A stretch of 64,000 nucleotides of DNA from an uncultured Kiloniellaceae bacterium (GCA_947493695.1 CANLSF010000002.1:682001-746000), one strand, 5' to 3'; shown: positions 52,159-62,117, counted from the stretch's first letter. Notes: generated by a model not told the origin, from the letters alone. Numbers and translations: made by a program.

Positions 52159-53010
52159 CTAGCGAGAAACGACCGAGCCCGACGCAATCGGGGGCCCAAC
52201 GTCGTCGCCACGCGCTCGGTACTCAACCAGGACCTTACGGCCTGCTACCGCTTGTGCTTCTTCCGGTTTCAGGGGAAGCACCACGTCGCGGTAAGGCGTA
52301 GAAAGATACACCGCGACATTGTTCAAGCGCGCCAGATTTTCGCCGTCAATCGACGCCACGAGATCACCACGCAGCGATTTGCTGCCACTGCGCGCGATGC
52401 GCATAGAGATACCGGCGTTGCCGTTGACGTTCGTCATGTTCAAATCTGTCAACTCGCCATTCGCTTCCAACTTTCCGTGACGAACGATGACCGGAACCGT
52501 AATGCCGAAAATTGGCTCAATCTGAATGGAAAGCCCTGCACCGGCACCTTGCTCAGCGACCGCCGGTCTCGCCTTGGGGACTTGCTGGAACAGCAGATGC
52601 GAACGGTATTCGCCCTCGCCCAGATTTGCGGGGCGTCGATAGAGAATCCGCACAGTCTGCGGCCGCCCGGGTTCCAGAGTGATCTGTCTCGGCGCGTAGC
52701 GGAAGAGCCCGGTAGCAAAGCCTTCGCCCGCAATCGGCCTATCTGCGGGATAGAGATTACCATCTGGATCCATGCGGTAGTTAATCACCGAGATTCGATA
52801 GGTTTGCGCCTGTTCACCACGGTTAGCGAGTGTGAGAACTTTGCTGCGTTGGCGGCTATCAAGCTCGACCAGCTGTGGTGAAATCACGAGCCCTCCGGCA
52901 GCCTGCACTGCCACGGGCAGCAACAGCGCCAAACCGAGAACTATCAACAATACCGCGCCGTACCGAAAGCCATCTACGACTCTGCGCTGAGCTGATCCAA
53001 GAAACTGCAT
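52159..53010 (-). CDS. PapD-like periplasmic pilus chaperone
   Basis: A protein of 283 residues with a long signal peptide (LLIVLGLALLLPVAVQAAGG). The mature part has chaperone traits: LVISPQLVELDSRQRSKVLTLANRG, QITLEPGRPQTVRILYRRP with the G1-strand region, and YRSHLLFQQVP. A second immunoglobulin-like domain follows. It would stabilise pilin-like subunits in the periplasm and hand them to the usher. The gene sits directly upstream of the usher. Confidence 0.8.
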   Translation of the reverse strand: MQFLGSAQRRVVDGFRYGAVLLIVLGLALLLPVAVQAAGGLVISPQLVELDSRQRSKVLTLANRGEQAQTYRISVINYRMDPDGNLYPADRPIAGEGFATGLFRYAPRQITLEPGRPQTVRILYRRPANLGEGEYRSHLLFQQVPKARPAVAEQGAGAGLSIQIEPIFGITVPVIVRHGKLEANGELTDLNMTNVNGNAGISMRIARSGSKSLRGDLVASIDGENLARLNNVAVYLSTPYRDVVLPLKPEEAQAVAGRKVLVEYRARGDDVGPPIASGSVVSR

Positions 53011-53124
53011 TGTTTTCCCCCGTGCGATAAACCGCGTTCAAGAACGACCGAGTTAAGCCTTCAGCTCCTTATGAAAGCGCTGCACACGCCCGAAGCCATT
53101 TCATCACGAGCGTCTTCGCCCTCT

Positions 53125-53162
53125 AAAAAATGGGCCGGTCCTGGCATGAACAGAACCGGCCC
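53125..53162 (-). terminator. Terminator between the DUF4402 gene and the chaperone gene
   Basis: On the minus strand an 8-bp stem (GGGCCGGT / ACCGGCCC) with three further pairs (CTG/CAG) after one mismatch closes a 7-base loop and is followed by ATTTTTT. It would limit chaperone and usher expression relative to the abundant subunit. The gap 53011-53270 has no gene. Confidence 0.85.
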
Positions 53163-53270
53163 CAACGCACGGATATGCATGCGCCTGTCGCCGAGGACGA
53201 CCGCTTGCCCCTGAAGCAGGTTCAAGTTTGCGTCTTCCCCGTCGTCAGATAGCTAGAGCGAAATTGCGCT

Positions 53271-53765
53271 CTAGTAGTTGACGGTGACCGTGTAGGTTCC
53301 AGCGTAAGCACCAGAAGCCTGAGCGGCGTTCACCACCAGATCTGCACCGACGTTAAACGCCAGATCACCAGCACCGTCAGTCGTGGGCGTGCCGCCCGCG
53401 TCATTGGTGAAGTTGTTGATTGCCATGGCCGTACCTGCACCAGTCAGCGTACCAGCGGTGAAGCTGATCGTGACTGCCGTGCTGACATCACCTGAAGCAG
53501 TGAAGTTACCGGCAGCAGGCGAACCCGAGAAAGCATACCCAGCCGGGCCGGTTACAGCGCCGGCCGTGGAAATCGTAACCGTGCCGCCCGAACCATCGAC
53601 AGCAACGTTACCAAAATCCATCGGCGTATTTTCCACGATGGAAATCGCCTGTTGAATCTGAGCCGCAGCGTTACCGGTTTCATCAGCTGCAAAAGCCGAA
53701 GAAGCGGAGACAGAAACGGCCGCACCTACAACACCAGCAGCTGCAAACTTAAAAAGCTTATTCAT
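53271..53765 (-). CDS. DUF4402 pilin-like subunit
   Basis: A protein of 164 residues with a clear signal peptide (ending SSAFAAD). The mature protein is small, rich in Gly, Ala and Thr and predicted all-beta, with DUF4402 features: MDFGNVAVDGSGGTVTIS near the N-terminus, and the terminal strand AGTYTVTVNY with alternating residues and a final aromatic, as in chaperone-bound pilins. It is probably the main surface fibre subunit. GGAAAGG precedes the ATG. Confidence 0.82.
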   Translation of the reverse strand: MNKLFKFAAAGVVGAAVSVSASSAFAADETGNAAAQIQQAISIVENTPMDFGNVAVDGSGGTVTISTAGAVTGPAGYAFSGSPAAGNFTASGDVSTAVTISFTAGTLTGAGTAMAINNFTNDAGGTPTTDGAGDLAFNVGADLVVNAAQASGAYAGTYTVTVNY

Positions 53766-54375
53766 TGATTTATACCTTTCCTACTTGGAGTAGCGTCAAT
53801 TCATAACCCGACTGATTGTTCACCGAACCATCTGCACAAGTTATAGGCACTTCTACATAATAGGAATGAATACTTTGTAAATTTGCAGATAAACTAAAGA
53901 GAAAAAATGGTATATACAATTTAACTAGGTTAATATTCCTTAATCAGAATTTAGAAATTATGAGTCTTCTATATATCGATTCAGTTGATAGATTCTTTAA
54001 AACTATATCTTTTTGATTTCATTTACCTTCATATAAAATCACTTAAATAGAGATATATCATGAGATTCATTTATCCGTATTTAGGTGATTTTCTAACTGC
54101 TATATGCACTTTTTGGGCTAATGCACATATGCGAATCCAGTCTATTTCGAACGGCAAAATTGAAGACGGCGCACTTACACTTCACCGAATTAAGGATGAG
54201 TTGCACCGGCGCCGTGTTTTTTTTATGGGTCGGCACCCTTTTTCGTTGCGTAGTCCTGCATCAACGAGCGGCGTTGAAGGTTACTCTATGTAACGTGAGG
54301 CAGGCTGGTAAGTTCTGCAGGATACTTTCGGCAATAGACGGGAGCTTCAATCTCCTCTTTCTTCCTGAACCTTTA
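53766..54375. other. A+T-rich intergenic region with possible small RNA
   Basis: No convincing protein gene in 610 bases. The part 53870-54060 is strikingly A+T-rich compared with the rest of the window and probably holds the DUF4402 promoter. On the plus strand ACGGCGC (54166-54172) and GCGCCGT (54209-54215) can pair and are followed by eight T residues (54217-54224). A second small hairpin GGGT-CGGC-ACCC with TTTTT follows. This could terminate a short plus-strand transcript starting near 54060. Two short open frames there lack family features or ribosome sites. Confidence 0.35.
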
Positions 54376-55155
54376 TCATCCTGACGACGCAGAAACAGGC
54401 GTTGGTGTATTCAACTCGTATCGTGTCAGAGCCTCTGCGACAATATCCGGCACCTCCGGCGCAACACCGATAGGTTCGATAAGATGCCCCTGAAACGATG
54501 CTGCGGCCAAAGCGGCTGGTAGGTCAATCTTCACATGTCCAGCGCGGCTTGCAAAAAAAGGCAAGCACACAGCGGCGCCGGAAATCTGCGCAACCTCCTC
54601 GACGAATGGCCTTTCCTCGAGAAAACCGACACGGACTTCGCGAAACAAGTCCTGTTCGGAAAGATGCCGCGCAAGCCGCTGCGCAGCTTGTCGAGGCCGT
54701 GGATCGGCACGGGCGCCGTGCGCGGCAATAAGGACGGTGGTTTTTCCTGCAGCAGTCGCAGCCGTTTTCATGGCACCTTCAAGCTTCTGAAGGCACAGCC
54801 TCGTCAGCGCCGGGTCGAGGCCAAGCGGCGCCATGATGTCAAGCCCACCTGGCCAGCATTGACGTAGTCGTCTGGGCAATGCCTGGCTTACAAACCAGCC
54901 ATCGGACATAAAGAGTGGATAAACCAAGAGCCCCGCGCCAGAGAGTTGCTTCAACACCTCCTCCAACGAGCCCTTCCCTGCGAGGGTCGCGCCTCGAACG
55001 CGCCAAGCGGGAAGCCGATGGGCAACATGTTCAGCCAATTCGGTCACTGATTCCTCCGGCGCAGTCGGGGCCGACGGCGAACCATGTGCAACAATCAGTG
55101 CCGCGCGGGGTTCAGTGCGATGTGCCGTCGGAAAAGGTGATCTTGTTCCAGACAT
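54376..55155 (-). CDS. CbiX/SirB-type sirohydrochlorin chelatase
   Basis: A protein of 259 residues built of two similar halves. Each half starts with a histidine motif (IVAHGSPSAPT, about 23; IAAHGARADPR, about 142). The second half also has the metal-site segment ASRAGHVKIDLP, whereas the matching segment of the first half (SDGWFVSQALP) has lost its histidine. Known relatives insert Fe or Co into sirohydrochlorin. As last gene of the nir operon it probably makes sirohaem for haem d1 synthesis. Its start overlaps nirN by 44 bases. Confidence 0.8.
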   Translation of the reverse strand: MSGTRSPFPTAHRTEPRAALIVAHGSPSAPTAPEESVTELAEHVAHRLPAWRVRGATLAGKGSLEEVLKQLSGAGLLVYPLFMSDGWFVSQALPRRLRQCWPGGLDIMAPLGLDPALTRLCLQKLEGAMKTAATAAGKTTVLIAAHGARADPRPRQAAQRLARHLSEQDLFREVRVGFLEERPFVEEVAQISGAAVCLPFFASRAGHVKIDLPAALAAASFQGHLIEPIGVAPEVPDIVAEALTRYELNTPTPVSASSG

Positions 55156-56659
55156 TGTATTTTCCCGAAGGTTTGCGCATGGGTAGCCGTTTGACTTCTT
55201 TCAGGGTCTCCGCGTCATAGACGATGACCGCCCCCTCATCCTCCCAGACGCTGACCAGGGCATGGCGGCCACTACGATCGAACTCGACGTGGGCAACGGT
55301 GGCACCCGGCACCGGCCGCAGGGTTTTTACGACCTTCAGACTTTCCTTATCGATCACATGCATGGCGTCGCGGTTTGGCCCGAAGAAAACATCAGCCCAA
55401 ACAAAATCCGTATTCTCGTGGCTGCGCAGGAAAAACCCGGGCCCGAGTGTCTCGAGCGTTTTCACGACCTTCCAGCTTTCGATATCGATGACCGACAAGC
55501 GGGCTTCCTTGAGATGCGGCGTTGCCATCACGCGACGCCCTTTGCTGAGCCAGGAAATACCGGAGCCAAGGTGCGGTAAGCCGGGCAGCGGCAGCTCGGC
55601 GATTTCCCGCCCCACATTGAGATTGACGACGACACCCCGGGCGCCGTCGCGGGCCGCGCCGATCAGATGCCGGTAATCGGGCGTGAAGAAGAAGTCGTCA
55701 ATAGGTTCGCTGACCTCGATCCGGCGCAGTGCGAAAAGACCTTCCGATGACGGCAGAGCCTCAACCATCCCCTTCTCGTGGCTATGGACAAAACCTTCGA
55801 ATACCGGATCCGCCATTGGGTCCGTTGCGATCTCCCAGATTTCAGGCTCGTCCTTGAGCGCCAGGATAAAGCTGTCGCGTTGTGGCGCCTGATAGACCGC
55901 AGATACGCGCGACAGATTTCCATTCTTAGCCCGCACGTCGAACACCCGCTCGACGGAAAGGTCATCGCTGGAAAGAATGGTCAGACTGCGCGGCAGATAG
56001 TTGGCCACCGCCAGGTACTTACCATCCTTGGAGATCGCGATATTCCGACTGTTCAACCCCGCCCGGATCCTTCCCACCTCGGCAAGGCTCCAAAGGTCAT
56101 ACTTCTGGACCCAGCCGTCCCGAGACATGATGAAGACGAAGCGACCCTCCGGCGTGAATTTTGGCCCACCATGCACGGCGAAAGGTGTTTCAAAGCGGTC
56201 CATGACTGTGAAGGTGTCGCCATCGAGCACAGAGACATGAGAATCGCCGGTTTCCACGACCAGGAAAACGTTCAGGGGGTCAGCTGTAAAAACCGGGTTC
56301 TCGGCCGGACGATAGTCCGGAACAAGTAGCCGGCTTGCTGAAATTTCTTCGGGTCCCCAGTCCGGAATCTTTGTCAGCGGCACCTTTACAAATTCGGCGA
56401 GTGCGACAATTTCCTCAGGTTGAAGAGTCTCGCTGAAGGCCGGCATCTGGGTCGCTGCCCGGCCCTCGGCGATTACCTTCGCCAATTTCGGGCCGCGCAT
56501 GCGCTTGAGCGTTTCAGGAATCAGAGCTGGCCCGGTTCCTCCCAGACGGTCATCCCCATGACACGCCGCGCAATGCTCGTTGTAGAGCGCTTCGGAACTC
56601 GCCAAGGCGCCGCTGGTAAGACCCAGCAAGCAACTAAAGAAAACGATGTATCGGATCAC
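55112..56659 (-). CDS. nirN: NirN, cytochrome c / d1-type dehydrogenase
   Basis: A protein of 515 residues with signal peptide, an N-terminal cytochrome c domain (CAACHG near residue 30) and a C-terminal eight-bladed d1-type propeller. NirN acts late in haem d1 synthesis, oxidising the dihydro-d1 precursor, and is homologous to NirS. Propeller motifs include [20 protein letters not shown] and [23 protein letters not shown]. It overlaps nirJ by 26 bases. The extra cytochrome domain separates it from NirF. Confidence 0.9.
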   Translation of the reverse strand: MIRYIVFFSCLLGLTSGALASSEALYNEHCAACHGDDRLGGTGPALIPETLKRMRGPKLAKVIAEGRAATQMPAFSETLQPEEIVALAEFVKVPLTKIPDWGPEEISASRLLVPDYRPAENPVFTADPLNVFLVVETGDSHVSVLDGDTFTVMDRFETPFAVHGGPKFTPEGRFVFIMSRDGWVQKYDLWSLAEVGRIRAGLNSRNIAISKDGKYLAVANYLPRSLTILSSDDLSVERVFDVRAKNGNLSRVSAVYQAPQRDSFILALKDEPEIWEIATDPMADPVFEGFVHSHEKGMVEALPSSEGLFALRRIEVSEPIDDFFFTPDYRHLIGAARDGARGVVVNLNVGREIAELPLPGLPHLGSGISWLSKGRRVMATPHLKEARLSVIDIESWKVVKTLETLGPGFFLRSHENTDFVWADVFFGPNRDAMHVIDKESLKVVKTLRPVPGATVAHVEFDRSGRHALVSVWEDEGAVIVYDAETLKEVKRLPMRKPSGKYNVWNKITFSDGTSH

Positions 56660-57842
56660 GGTTCTTGCCCCGGAAAGGTGTCACGGTCAAACGTTCGGAG
56701 TCTGCTACGCCGATTTCCTGATCACTCATGTAGCAGGCAGGATCTTCGGCCCAGGGGTCGCCGGTCAGTTGCAGCGCCCGAATCCGGGTATTGCCGCCGC
56801 ACACTGATTTATAGCTACAGGCGCCGCAGCGGCCTTTGAGCGGACGCGGGCGCAGTCGTAGCTGCGCGAGCATCGGGTCGTCACCGGTCCAAAGCTCCGA
56901 GAAGGGCCGGTCCTTAACGCTGCCAATTGTATAGTCCGACCAATAGGTATCCGGGTGAACATCACCCTGGGGATCGATGTTCGCCACACCGACCCCGGAA
57001 GAATTACCGCTCCAGGCTTCGAGATGATTCTTCAGGTTCGCGATTTGCTCGGGTGTAAAACGCTCTTCCGCCCAACGCAGGAAGTAAACTGCGTCGGCAT
57101 CGTTATTGCCGGTGACGATTTCCAGCGGATGTCCTTCGTCGGCGGCCTTCCAGGCGCGATCGATCAGAAGGTCGATAGCCGTGCGGGTATGAGACCAGCT
57201 CGCGTCAGCGCCGCGGTGTTTGTCGCCACGTCCTGCGTAAACCAGATGCGAGAGATAAAATTTGTCGACCCCTTCGCCATCAGCGAGCGCCAGAAGCTCC
57301 GGCAGCTGAACGGCGTTTTCCTGAGTGATGGTAAAGCGCAGGCCCACCCTGACACCGCGCGCTTTGCAGGCCCGCACACCGGCGAGCGCCTTGTCGAATG
57401 CCCCTTCCTTGCCGCGGAACCAGTCATTGGTCGGCCCGATGCCGTCGATACTGATGCCAACGTAATCGAAGCCGATGTCCGCAACGCGCGACGCCAACTC
57501 CCCCTCGATCACCGTGCCATTGGTGGAGAGCGCGAGATACATCTTCATCTTGCGCGCCCGCTCCGCAATTTCGAAGAGATCCATACGCAAGAGTGGCTCA
57601 CCTCCGGAAAGGATCAAGGCCGGGATGTTGAACTGCCCCAGATCCTCCAGAACGCCCATCGCCTGTTTCTGCGTCAATTCGCCGGGAAAGACATGATCCG
57701 CCGAGGTGGTGTAGCAGTGGCGGCATTGTAGATTACAACGGCGGGTCAAATTCCAGATGACCACCGGCTTTATCTCACCGCTGCGTTGACGTACAGATGT
57801 CGGTTCAACAAGTTGTCGCATATAGTGGGAGAGTCGAAACAT
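56634..57842 (-). CDS. nirJ: NirJ, radical SAM haem d1 synthesis protein
   Basis: A protein of 402 residues. The radical SAM cluster motif is [12 protein letters not shown] (C-x3-C-x2-C, about residue 35-43), followed by [12 protein letters not shown]-terminal SPASM region binds a second cluster ([13 protein letters not shown] ... CYM). It removes propionate side chains from didecarboxysirohaem to give the keto groups of haem d1. Its start overlaps the nirH stop by one base. Confidence 0.94.
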   Translation of the reverse strand: MFRLSHYMRQLVEPTSVRQRSGEIKPVVIWNLTRRCNLQCRHCYTTSADHVFPGELTQKQAMGVLEDLGQFNIPALILSGGEPLLRMDLFEIAERARKMKMYLALSTNGTVIEGELASRVADIGFDYVGISIDGIGPTNDWFRGKEGAFDKALAGVRACKARGVRVGLRFTITQENAVQLPELLALADGEGVDKFYLSHLVYAGRGDKHRGADASWSHTRTAIDLLIDRAWKAADEGHPLEIVTGNNDADAVYFLRWAEERFTPEQIANLKNHLEAWSGNSSGVGVANIDPQGDVHPDTYWSDYTIGSVKDRPFSELWTGDDPMLAQLRLRPRPLKGRCGACSYKSVCGGNTRIRALQLTGDPWAEDPACYMSDQEIGVADSERLTVTPFRGKNRDPIHRFL

Positions 57843-58363
57843 CAGCCTTCTCCTCGGGCTTTTTCTGCTGAGGATGCAGCACCCTTTCGGGCCAGCCTCA
57901 ATCCGGTTTTCTTTAGAATGCGGGTCGAATAGAGGGTGTCACTGCCCAGACAAGCAGGTCCCAACAGCGACAAGATAGCCTGCCTTTTCACTTCAACTTC
58001 CGTCTGGTCACTGCCATGTACCATGGCGAAAAGGTTGTAGGGCCATAGCGGCAGAGCTCTTGGCCGAAGATAGCAGTGCGATACGAAGTCGAGTTGCCCG
58101 ACCTCCGCGCCTAAATTGCTCGCGACGTCGTCTTTGACTTCCCATACAGTCATACCGTTCGAAGTCATGCCCAATGCGTAGTGGTTCGGCGCGACCCCAA
58201 TCCGGCGCACAACTCCGCGTGCCTGCATGGCCGCCAGGCGTTCGATGACTTCGCTCTCTTCCAGTATCAACTGGGCCGCAATTTCGGCATAGGGATGCGG
58301 AACGAGAGGCAAACCTGATTGCGTCGCCTCGACAATCCGCCGGTCTGTTCCATCCAGATTCAT
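57842..58363 (-). CDS. nirH: NirH, sirohaem decarboxylase subunit
   Basis: A protein of 173 residues with Lrp/AsnC-like helix-turn-helix at the N-terminus ([22 protein letters not shown]) and a RAM-like C-terminal domain. Nir paralogues of this family decarboxylate sirohaem to 12,18-didecarboxysirohaem rather than bind [22 protein letters not shown] matches the active-site region. It overlaps nirG by 4 bases. Confidence 0.88.
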   Translation of the reverse strand: MNLDGTDRRIVEATQSGLPLVPHPYAEIAAQLILEESEVIERLAAMQARGVVRRIGVAPNHYALGMTSNGMTVWEVKDDVASNLGAEVGQLDFVSHCYLRPRALPLWPYNLFAMVHGSDQTEVEVKRQAILSLLGPACLGSDTLYSTRILKKTGLRLARKGAASSAEKARGEG

Positions 58364-58824
58364 GCGACCATCCTGAAGCCGATGAAAAACTCTTCCAGTT
58401 TAGGAAAGCGCAGGACCTCTAACCCGGTTTCCTGTTCGATGCCACAGGCTGCCGCTTCGATCCCCTCGGGTGTCTCCGTGGCCAGTACGAACCACATGTT
58501 GAGTTGATGAGCTCGCTCATAGTTATGAGCAACTTCGGAATGAGCGTTGACCAGTTCCGTCACCGCCTCGAAACGATCTGCCGGAACGTTCATCGCGCAG
58601 AGACAAAAAGCGCCCCCCATGGCCGCAGCATCGAAGAAAGGTCCAAAGCGGGTAATGGTTCCCGAGTTGCGCAGACGAGCCAGACGCTCGATCAGTTCAC
58701 CTTCGCTCAAGTCCAGTTCTGCCGCGACCTCGGCGTAGGGCTGTGATGAGAGCGGGAAGCCCTCTTGCAGAGCATTGATGATCCGTCGGTCGATGCAATC
58801 CGGCGGGTAGTCGGAACCTCTCAT
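58360..58824 (-). CDS. nirG: NirG, sirohaem decarboxylase subunit
   Basis: A protein of 154 residues of the same Lrp/AsnC-like family (YAEVAAELDLSEGELIERLARL; TRFGPFFDAAAMGGAF). The start at 58824 overlaps the nirDL stop as ATGA, and an upstream in-frame start is rejected. It works together with NirD, NirL and NirH in decarboxylation of sirohaem. Confidence 0.88.
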   Translation of the reverse strand: MRGSDYPPDCIDRRIINALQEGFPLSSQPYAEVAAELDLSEGELIERLARLRNSGTITRFGPFFDAAAMGGAFCLCAMNVPADRFEAVTELVNAHSEVAHNYERAHQLNMWFVLATETPEGIEAAACGIEQETGLEVLRFPKLEEFFIGFRMVA

Positions 58825-59813
58825 GCCGCAGCTCCCTTCTCCAGTAAAACGCGCGCACCGGTCTGCTTGAAACAACGGACACTGAAGAGCACCTGATGCG
58901 GCACTTCCCGCAGTCCGACTTCATCACACGCACGGTCGAGTACCGACATAGCTTCGACCCGGCTGCGCGCATGAATCATGCAATAAAGGCTATAAGGCCA
59001 TACCCCCGGCACCGGGCGGCGCTGGTAGCAGAGCGTGATACCTGGCACCGCTGTCAGGGCGGGGCCGACCCGGTTGATTTCTTCTTCCGGCAGCTCCCAG
59101 ACCACCATTGCGTTGGAGCTCCAACCCAGAGCGCGATGGCGTACGATAACGCCGATACGCGACAAAACACCGGCCGCATCGAGCACCTCGATCCGCTGCA
59201 GGATTTCCTCTTCCGGGCGGTTCAGTTTTTGTGCGAGTGCCGCAAAGGGTTGCGCCACGATCTCCAGACCAATGGAAAGCGCCTGCATAATCTCGCGGTC
59301 GCCTGCAATCAAAACACCGGTGTCGATGTTTTCCCGATGCGGTGGCAGCTTGCCTGAACCGTCCAGAGCAAAGCCAAGATTGATGTTGAAGGGACGCACA
59401 AGTCGCAGGTCGAGGACTTCCAATTCCGTGAGATTGCCGATCCGCGCAAGGCTCTCATCTACGTGCACACGGTCAGGTCCGGTCGCTACAAACCAGATAT
59501 TCCAGTGGTTCTCGCGCAAATAGGAATGATTGACGCCGGGCTCAGCACCTATGATGGCGGCAACTTCTTCGATCCTCAGCTCAGGAGCCGCGACGACAGC
59601 GAGCGTACTGGCGCCCGCCGTATTGGGACGGCAGGTCGCGCCGATCCGGCTGATCGCGCCTGCATCGGATAGTTTGTTCAAGCGTTCCAGGACTTCGTTT
59701 TCGGTGACCCCCAGCGCACCGGCGATCACGGCGAAGGGTTGCGAAGTCAAAGGGAATTCGCTCTGCCAGCGATCAAGCAGCTCGCGGTCAAGGGGATCGA
59801 GATCAAGGTCCAT
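58821..59813 (-). CDS. nirDL: NirDL fusion, sirohaem decarboxylase
   Basis: A protein of 330 residues carrying two NirD/NirL-type units in tandem, about residues 1-150 and 165-325. Each has the helix-turn-helix pattern (FAVIAGALGVTENEVLERLNKL; FAALAQKLNRPEEEILQRIEVL) and the ISRIGA / LSRIGVIVRHRALG segment. In some denitrifiers NirD and NirL are separate; the fused form is known from others. It starts 3 bases after nirF. Confidence 0.9.
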   Translation of the reverse strand: MDLDLDPLDRELLDRWQSEFPLTSQPFAVIAGALGVTENEVLERLNKLSDAGAISRIGATCRPNTAGASTLAVVAAPELRIEEVAAIIGAEPGVNHSYLRENHWNIWFVATGPDRVHVDESLARIGNLTELEVLDLRLVRPFNINLGFALDGSGKLPPHRENIDTGVLIAGDREIMQALSIGLEIVAQPFAALAQKLNRPEEEILQRIEVLDAAGVLSRIGVIVRHRALGWSSNAMVVWELPEEEINRVGPALTAVPGITLCYQRRPVPGVWPYSLYCMIHARSRVEAMSVLDRACDEVGLREVPHQVLFSVRCFKQTGARVLLEKGAAA

Positions 59814-59816
59814 TCT

Positions 59817-60980
59817 TCAGAGCCCCGTGCGGTGGGCGCGTGCCGTGAAGAAAATGCCAGAGGGCGTCTCCGCGGCGATCTCCCCGAGTTTCTCGAAACT
59901 GCGCGTGTCGTATATATCGATCCGCCCCGCATCACGAACCGAGACCCAGACCTCATGCCCGCGCGGGGTAAACTCCATGTGCAACACCGCAGGTCCAGGC
60001 TTAAGGCTGTGGATCACTTCGCCTGAAGGTGTATCGATGATTTCAATCGTATCGTTCAGTGGATGTGCGAAGTTGACCCAGACCTGCCGCCCGTCAGGGC
60101 GTGCAACTGCGAACACCGGTTGCCCATAAGTTTTGGTTCGGCCGGCTTCCGCCAGAGAGCGTGCATCAACCCAGAGAACCTCGTGACGACCAACCGCAGG
60201 CAGGACGAAACGTTCACCCGCCAGGGCCCAACCTTCCAGATGCGGCATTTTGTAAACGGGCAAAGCCTCCTCACCCCTGCCGTAGCCCTGCAGGATGCGC
60301 TGAGGTGTCGGGGGAGTTTCCCAGAGGTCGAGAGCGGTCAGGCCATCTTCACCAAAGAGACCGGCAATATAGTGACGCCCATCGGCTGTGATCAGCGCAT
60401 CGTAAGGATTTTTGCCGATACCCTTCACGATAGTGACATCCGGTTCGCGCCCCTCGGAAAAATCAGCAATCCAGGTTTCACCGTCGTCCCAGAGCGTAAA
60501 AGCAAAGCGTCGTCCGGGTGCGTCAACCAGACCGATAGTTTTCGACCCCGTCGGAATATCCGCAACCAACTCCAAGGTCTCGGAGTCAAAAACGCGAACA
60601 CCCCCAGGTTCGTAATTCGAGACCGCCACCAGGCGCCCATCGTCGGAGATCGCGCCACCAATAGCGTTCCCGGATTGAATGACCCGCTTTGCCAGGGATT
60701 GCGTCAGCAAGTCGACTTTGCTCAACCCGCCGTCACGTCCGAAGACATAGGCAAAGCGTTGATCAGGCGAAAACACAACAGAAGCATGGGAGAGATCGCC
60801 GAGGCCCTCTACACGACCGATTTTTGCGCGATCGGACTGATCGACAATCAAAAGTGACCCGCTTGCGCGTTCCACTACGACCCCGAGGTCACCTGTCGCA
60901 CGAAGGTTCTCCGCATTCGAGACGACGGAGCTGAAAAGCAATATCGGCAACAAAAGCAGAAAAGAGCAAAACCGGATCAT
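59817..60980 (-). CDS. nirF: NirF, haem d1 synthesis propeller protein
   Basis: A protein of 387 residues with an N-terminal hydrophobic signal or lipid-anchor region (FCSFLLLLPILLFSSVVS) and a d1-type propeller without a cytochrome c domain. Features include VEGLGDLSHASVVFSPDQRF, GIGKNPYDALITADGRHY and LKPGPAVLHMEFTPRGHEVWVS. It is required in the periplasm for late haem d1 assembly. Its start overlaps nirC as ATGA. Confidence 0.93.
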   Translation of the reverse strand: MIRFCSFLLLLPILLFSSVVSNAENLRATGDLGVVVERASGSLLIVDQSDRAKIGRVEGLGDLSHASVVFSPDQRFAYVFGRDGGLSKVDLLTQSLAKRVIQSGNAIGGAISDDGRLVAVSNYEPGGVRVFDSETLELVADIPTGSKTIGLVDAPGRRFAFTLWDDGETWIADFSEGREPDVTIVKGIGKNPYDALITADGRHYIAGLFGEDGLTALDLWETPPTPQRILQGYGRGEEALPVYKMPHLEGWALAGERFVLPAVGRHEVLWVDARSLAEAGRTKTYGQPVFAVARPDGRQVWVNFAHPLNDTIEIIDTPSGEVIHSLKPGPAVLHMEFTPRGHEVWVSVRDAGRIDIYDTRSFEKLGEIAAETPSGIFFTARAHRTGL

Positions 60981-61303
60981 TCAACATCCCCTTTAAGTAA
61001 GAACTCTGCGATCCATTTCGCTTCAGTTTCGCTGAGCAACGGCCTCCAGGGAGGCATCGCGGTCCCCGGTACACCATCAAGTACGATCTCGGTCAGCGTC
61101 TCAGCAGAAGTCCCCTGTAGGGTTTCTGGCCGAATATCGGGGCCAAGCCCCCCCTTCAGTGTCAGGCCGTGACAGGAGCCGCAGTCCTGCAGCACCAATC
61201 TCTCCAGCTCCAACGTGCGCGCCTGCGGCAGCTCCGCAGCAGCGGCGGGAGCCACGACCGCCGGAACGGAAAAAAACAGCAGTGCGATCAGTGCCTCACG
61301 CAT
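60977..61303 (-). CDS. nirC: NirC, small c-type cytochrome
   Basis: A protein of 108 residues with a signal peptide and one haem site, CGSCHG near residue 41-46. A likely distal methionine lies in PGTAMPPWRPLLS. NirC donates electrons to nitrite reductase or takes part in maturation. It overlaps nirE by 8 bases and nirF by 4. Confidence 0.9.
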   Translation of the reverse strand: MREALIALLFFSVPAVVAPAAAAELPQARTLELERLVLQDCGSCHGLTLKGGLGPDIRPETLQGTSAETLTEIVLDGVPGTAMPPWRPLLSETEAKWIAEFLLKGDVE

Positions 61304-62117
61304 TGACGGACGCCCGAAGCCAACTGAAGGGGTAAGATTCGGCAGGAGCCGATTCCATCGGAAAGAGCGATAAGACCTCTGCCGGACAGCTTCGGTAAAG
61401 CGACACCACTTCGCCTATGACAAACAAAACCGGTCCATCAAGACGTGCAGCAGCTGTCTTTGCAGCAATCCCGTCGAGTTGAGAGATCAGACGTGCCTCT
61501 TTCTTTGTCGTCGCATTGCAAACGGCCATGACTGGCAGAGTGGCCGGCATACCATGCGCGATCAGGCCGGCAGCAATTTCCGCGATATTGGCGACGCCCA
61601 TATAGACCACCAGCGTCGTAGCAGGATCGGCCAAACCAACCCAATCCAGGTCAAGCGGCAGGTCGCTGCGGCAGTGCCCGGTGACGTAACGTACACCGGT
61701 CGCCAGACCGCGGTGGGTCAGTGGCACACCGGTGGCAGCGGCAACGCCCTGCGCTGCGGTAATCCCTGGTGCAATCTCGATGGGAACACCGGCGGCATGC
61801 AAGGCTGCAGCTTCTTCGGACCCGCGTCCAAAAATCGATGGATCACCTCCCTTGAGGCGGACCACGGACAGTCCCTTTTGCGCCAGCTCTATGAGAATTT
61901 CGTTGATTCTTTCCTGCGGCACCGGATGAGATTTCGGTGCTTTTCCCACTGGTATCTTCCGAGCAGAGTTAGGCACCAGCGAGAGCACTTCATCGGAGAC
62001 CAACCGGTCGTAGACCACAGCCTGGGCCAACCCCAGCATGCGGACCGCTTTCATGGTCAGAAGTTCCGGATCGCCCGGACCTGCACCGACCAGAAAAACC
62101 CGTCCCAGTTTCTTCAT
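61296..62117 (-). CDS. nirE: NirE, uroporphyrinogen-III C-methyltransferase
   Basis: A protein of 273 residues of the SUMT family: VFLVGAGPGDPELLTMKAVR, VRLKGGDPSIFGRGSEE, PGITAAQGVAAATGVPLTHRG and YMGVANI. It methylates uroporphyrinogen III twice to precorrin-2, the entry to haem d1. There is no oxidase or chelatase domain, so other enzymes must complete sirohaem; the CbiX-like protein at the end of this operon is a candidate. GGGAGGG lies just before the ATG. Confidence 0.94.
   Translation of the reverse strand: MKKLGRVFLVGAGPGDPELLTMKAVRMLGLAQAVVYDRLVSDEVLSLVPNSARKIPVGKAPKSHPVPQERINEILIELAQKGLSVVRLKGGDPSIFGRGSEEAAALHAAGVPIEIAPGITAAQGVAAATGVPLTHRGLATGVRYVTGHCRSDLPLDLDWVGLADPATTLVVYMGVANIAEIAAGLIAHGMPATLPVMAVCNATTKKEARLISQLDGIAAKTAAARLDGPVLFVIGEVVSLYRSCPAEVLSLFPMESAPAESYPFSWLRASVNA

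Noticed and set aside
54060-54384. Two overlapping short plus-strand frames before the chelatase gene
   Set aside because: They have weak or no ribosome sites, no recognisable domain, and contain the eight-T run of a possible terminator. Kept only as a possible small RNA region.
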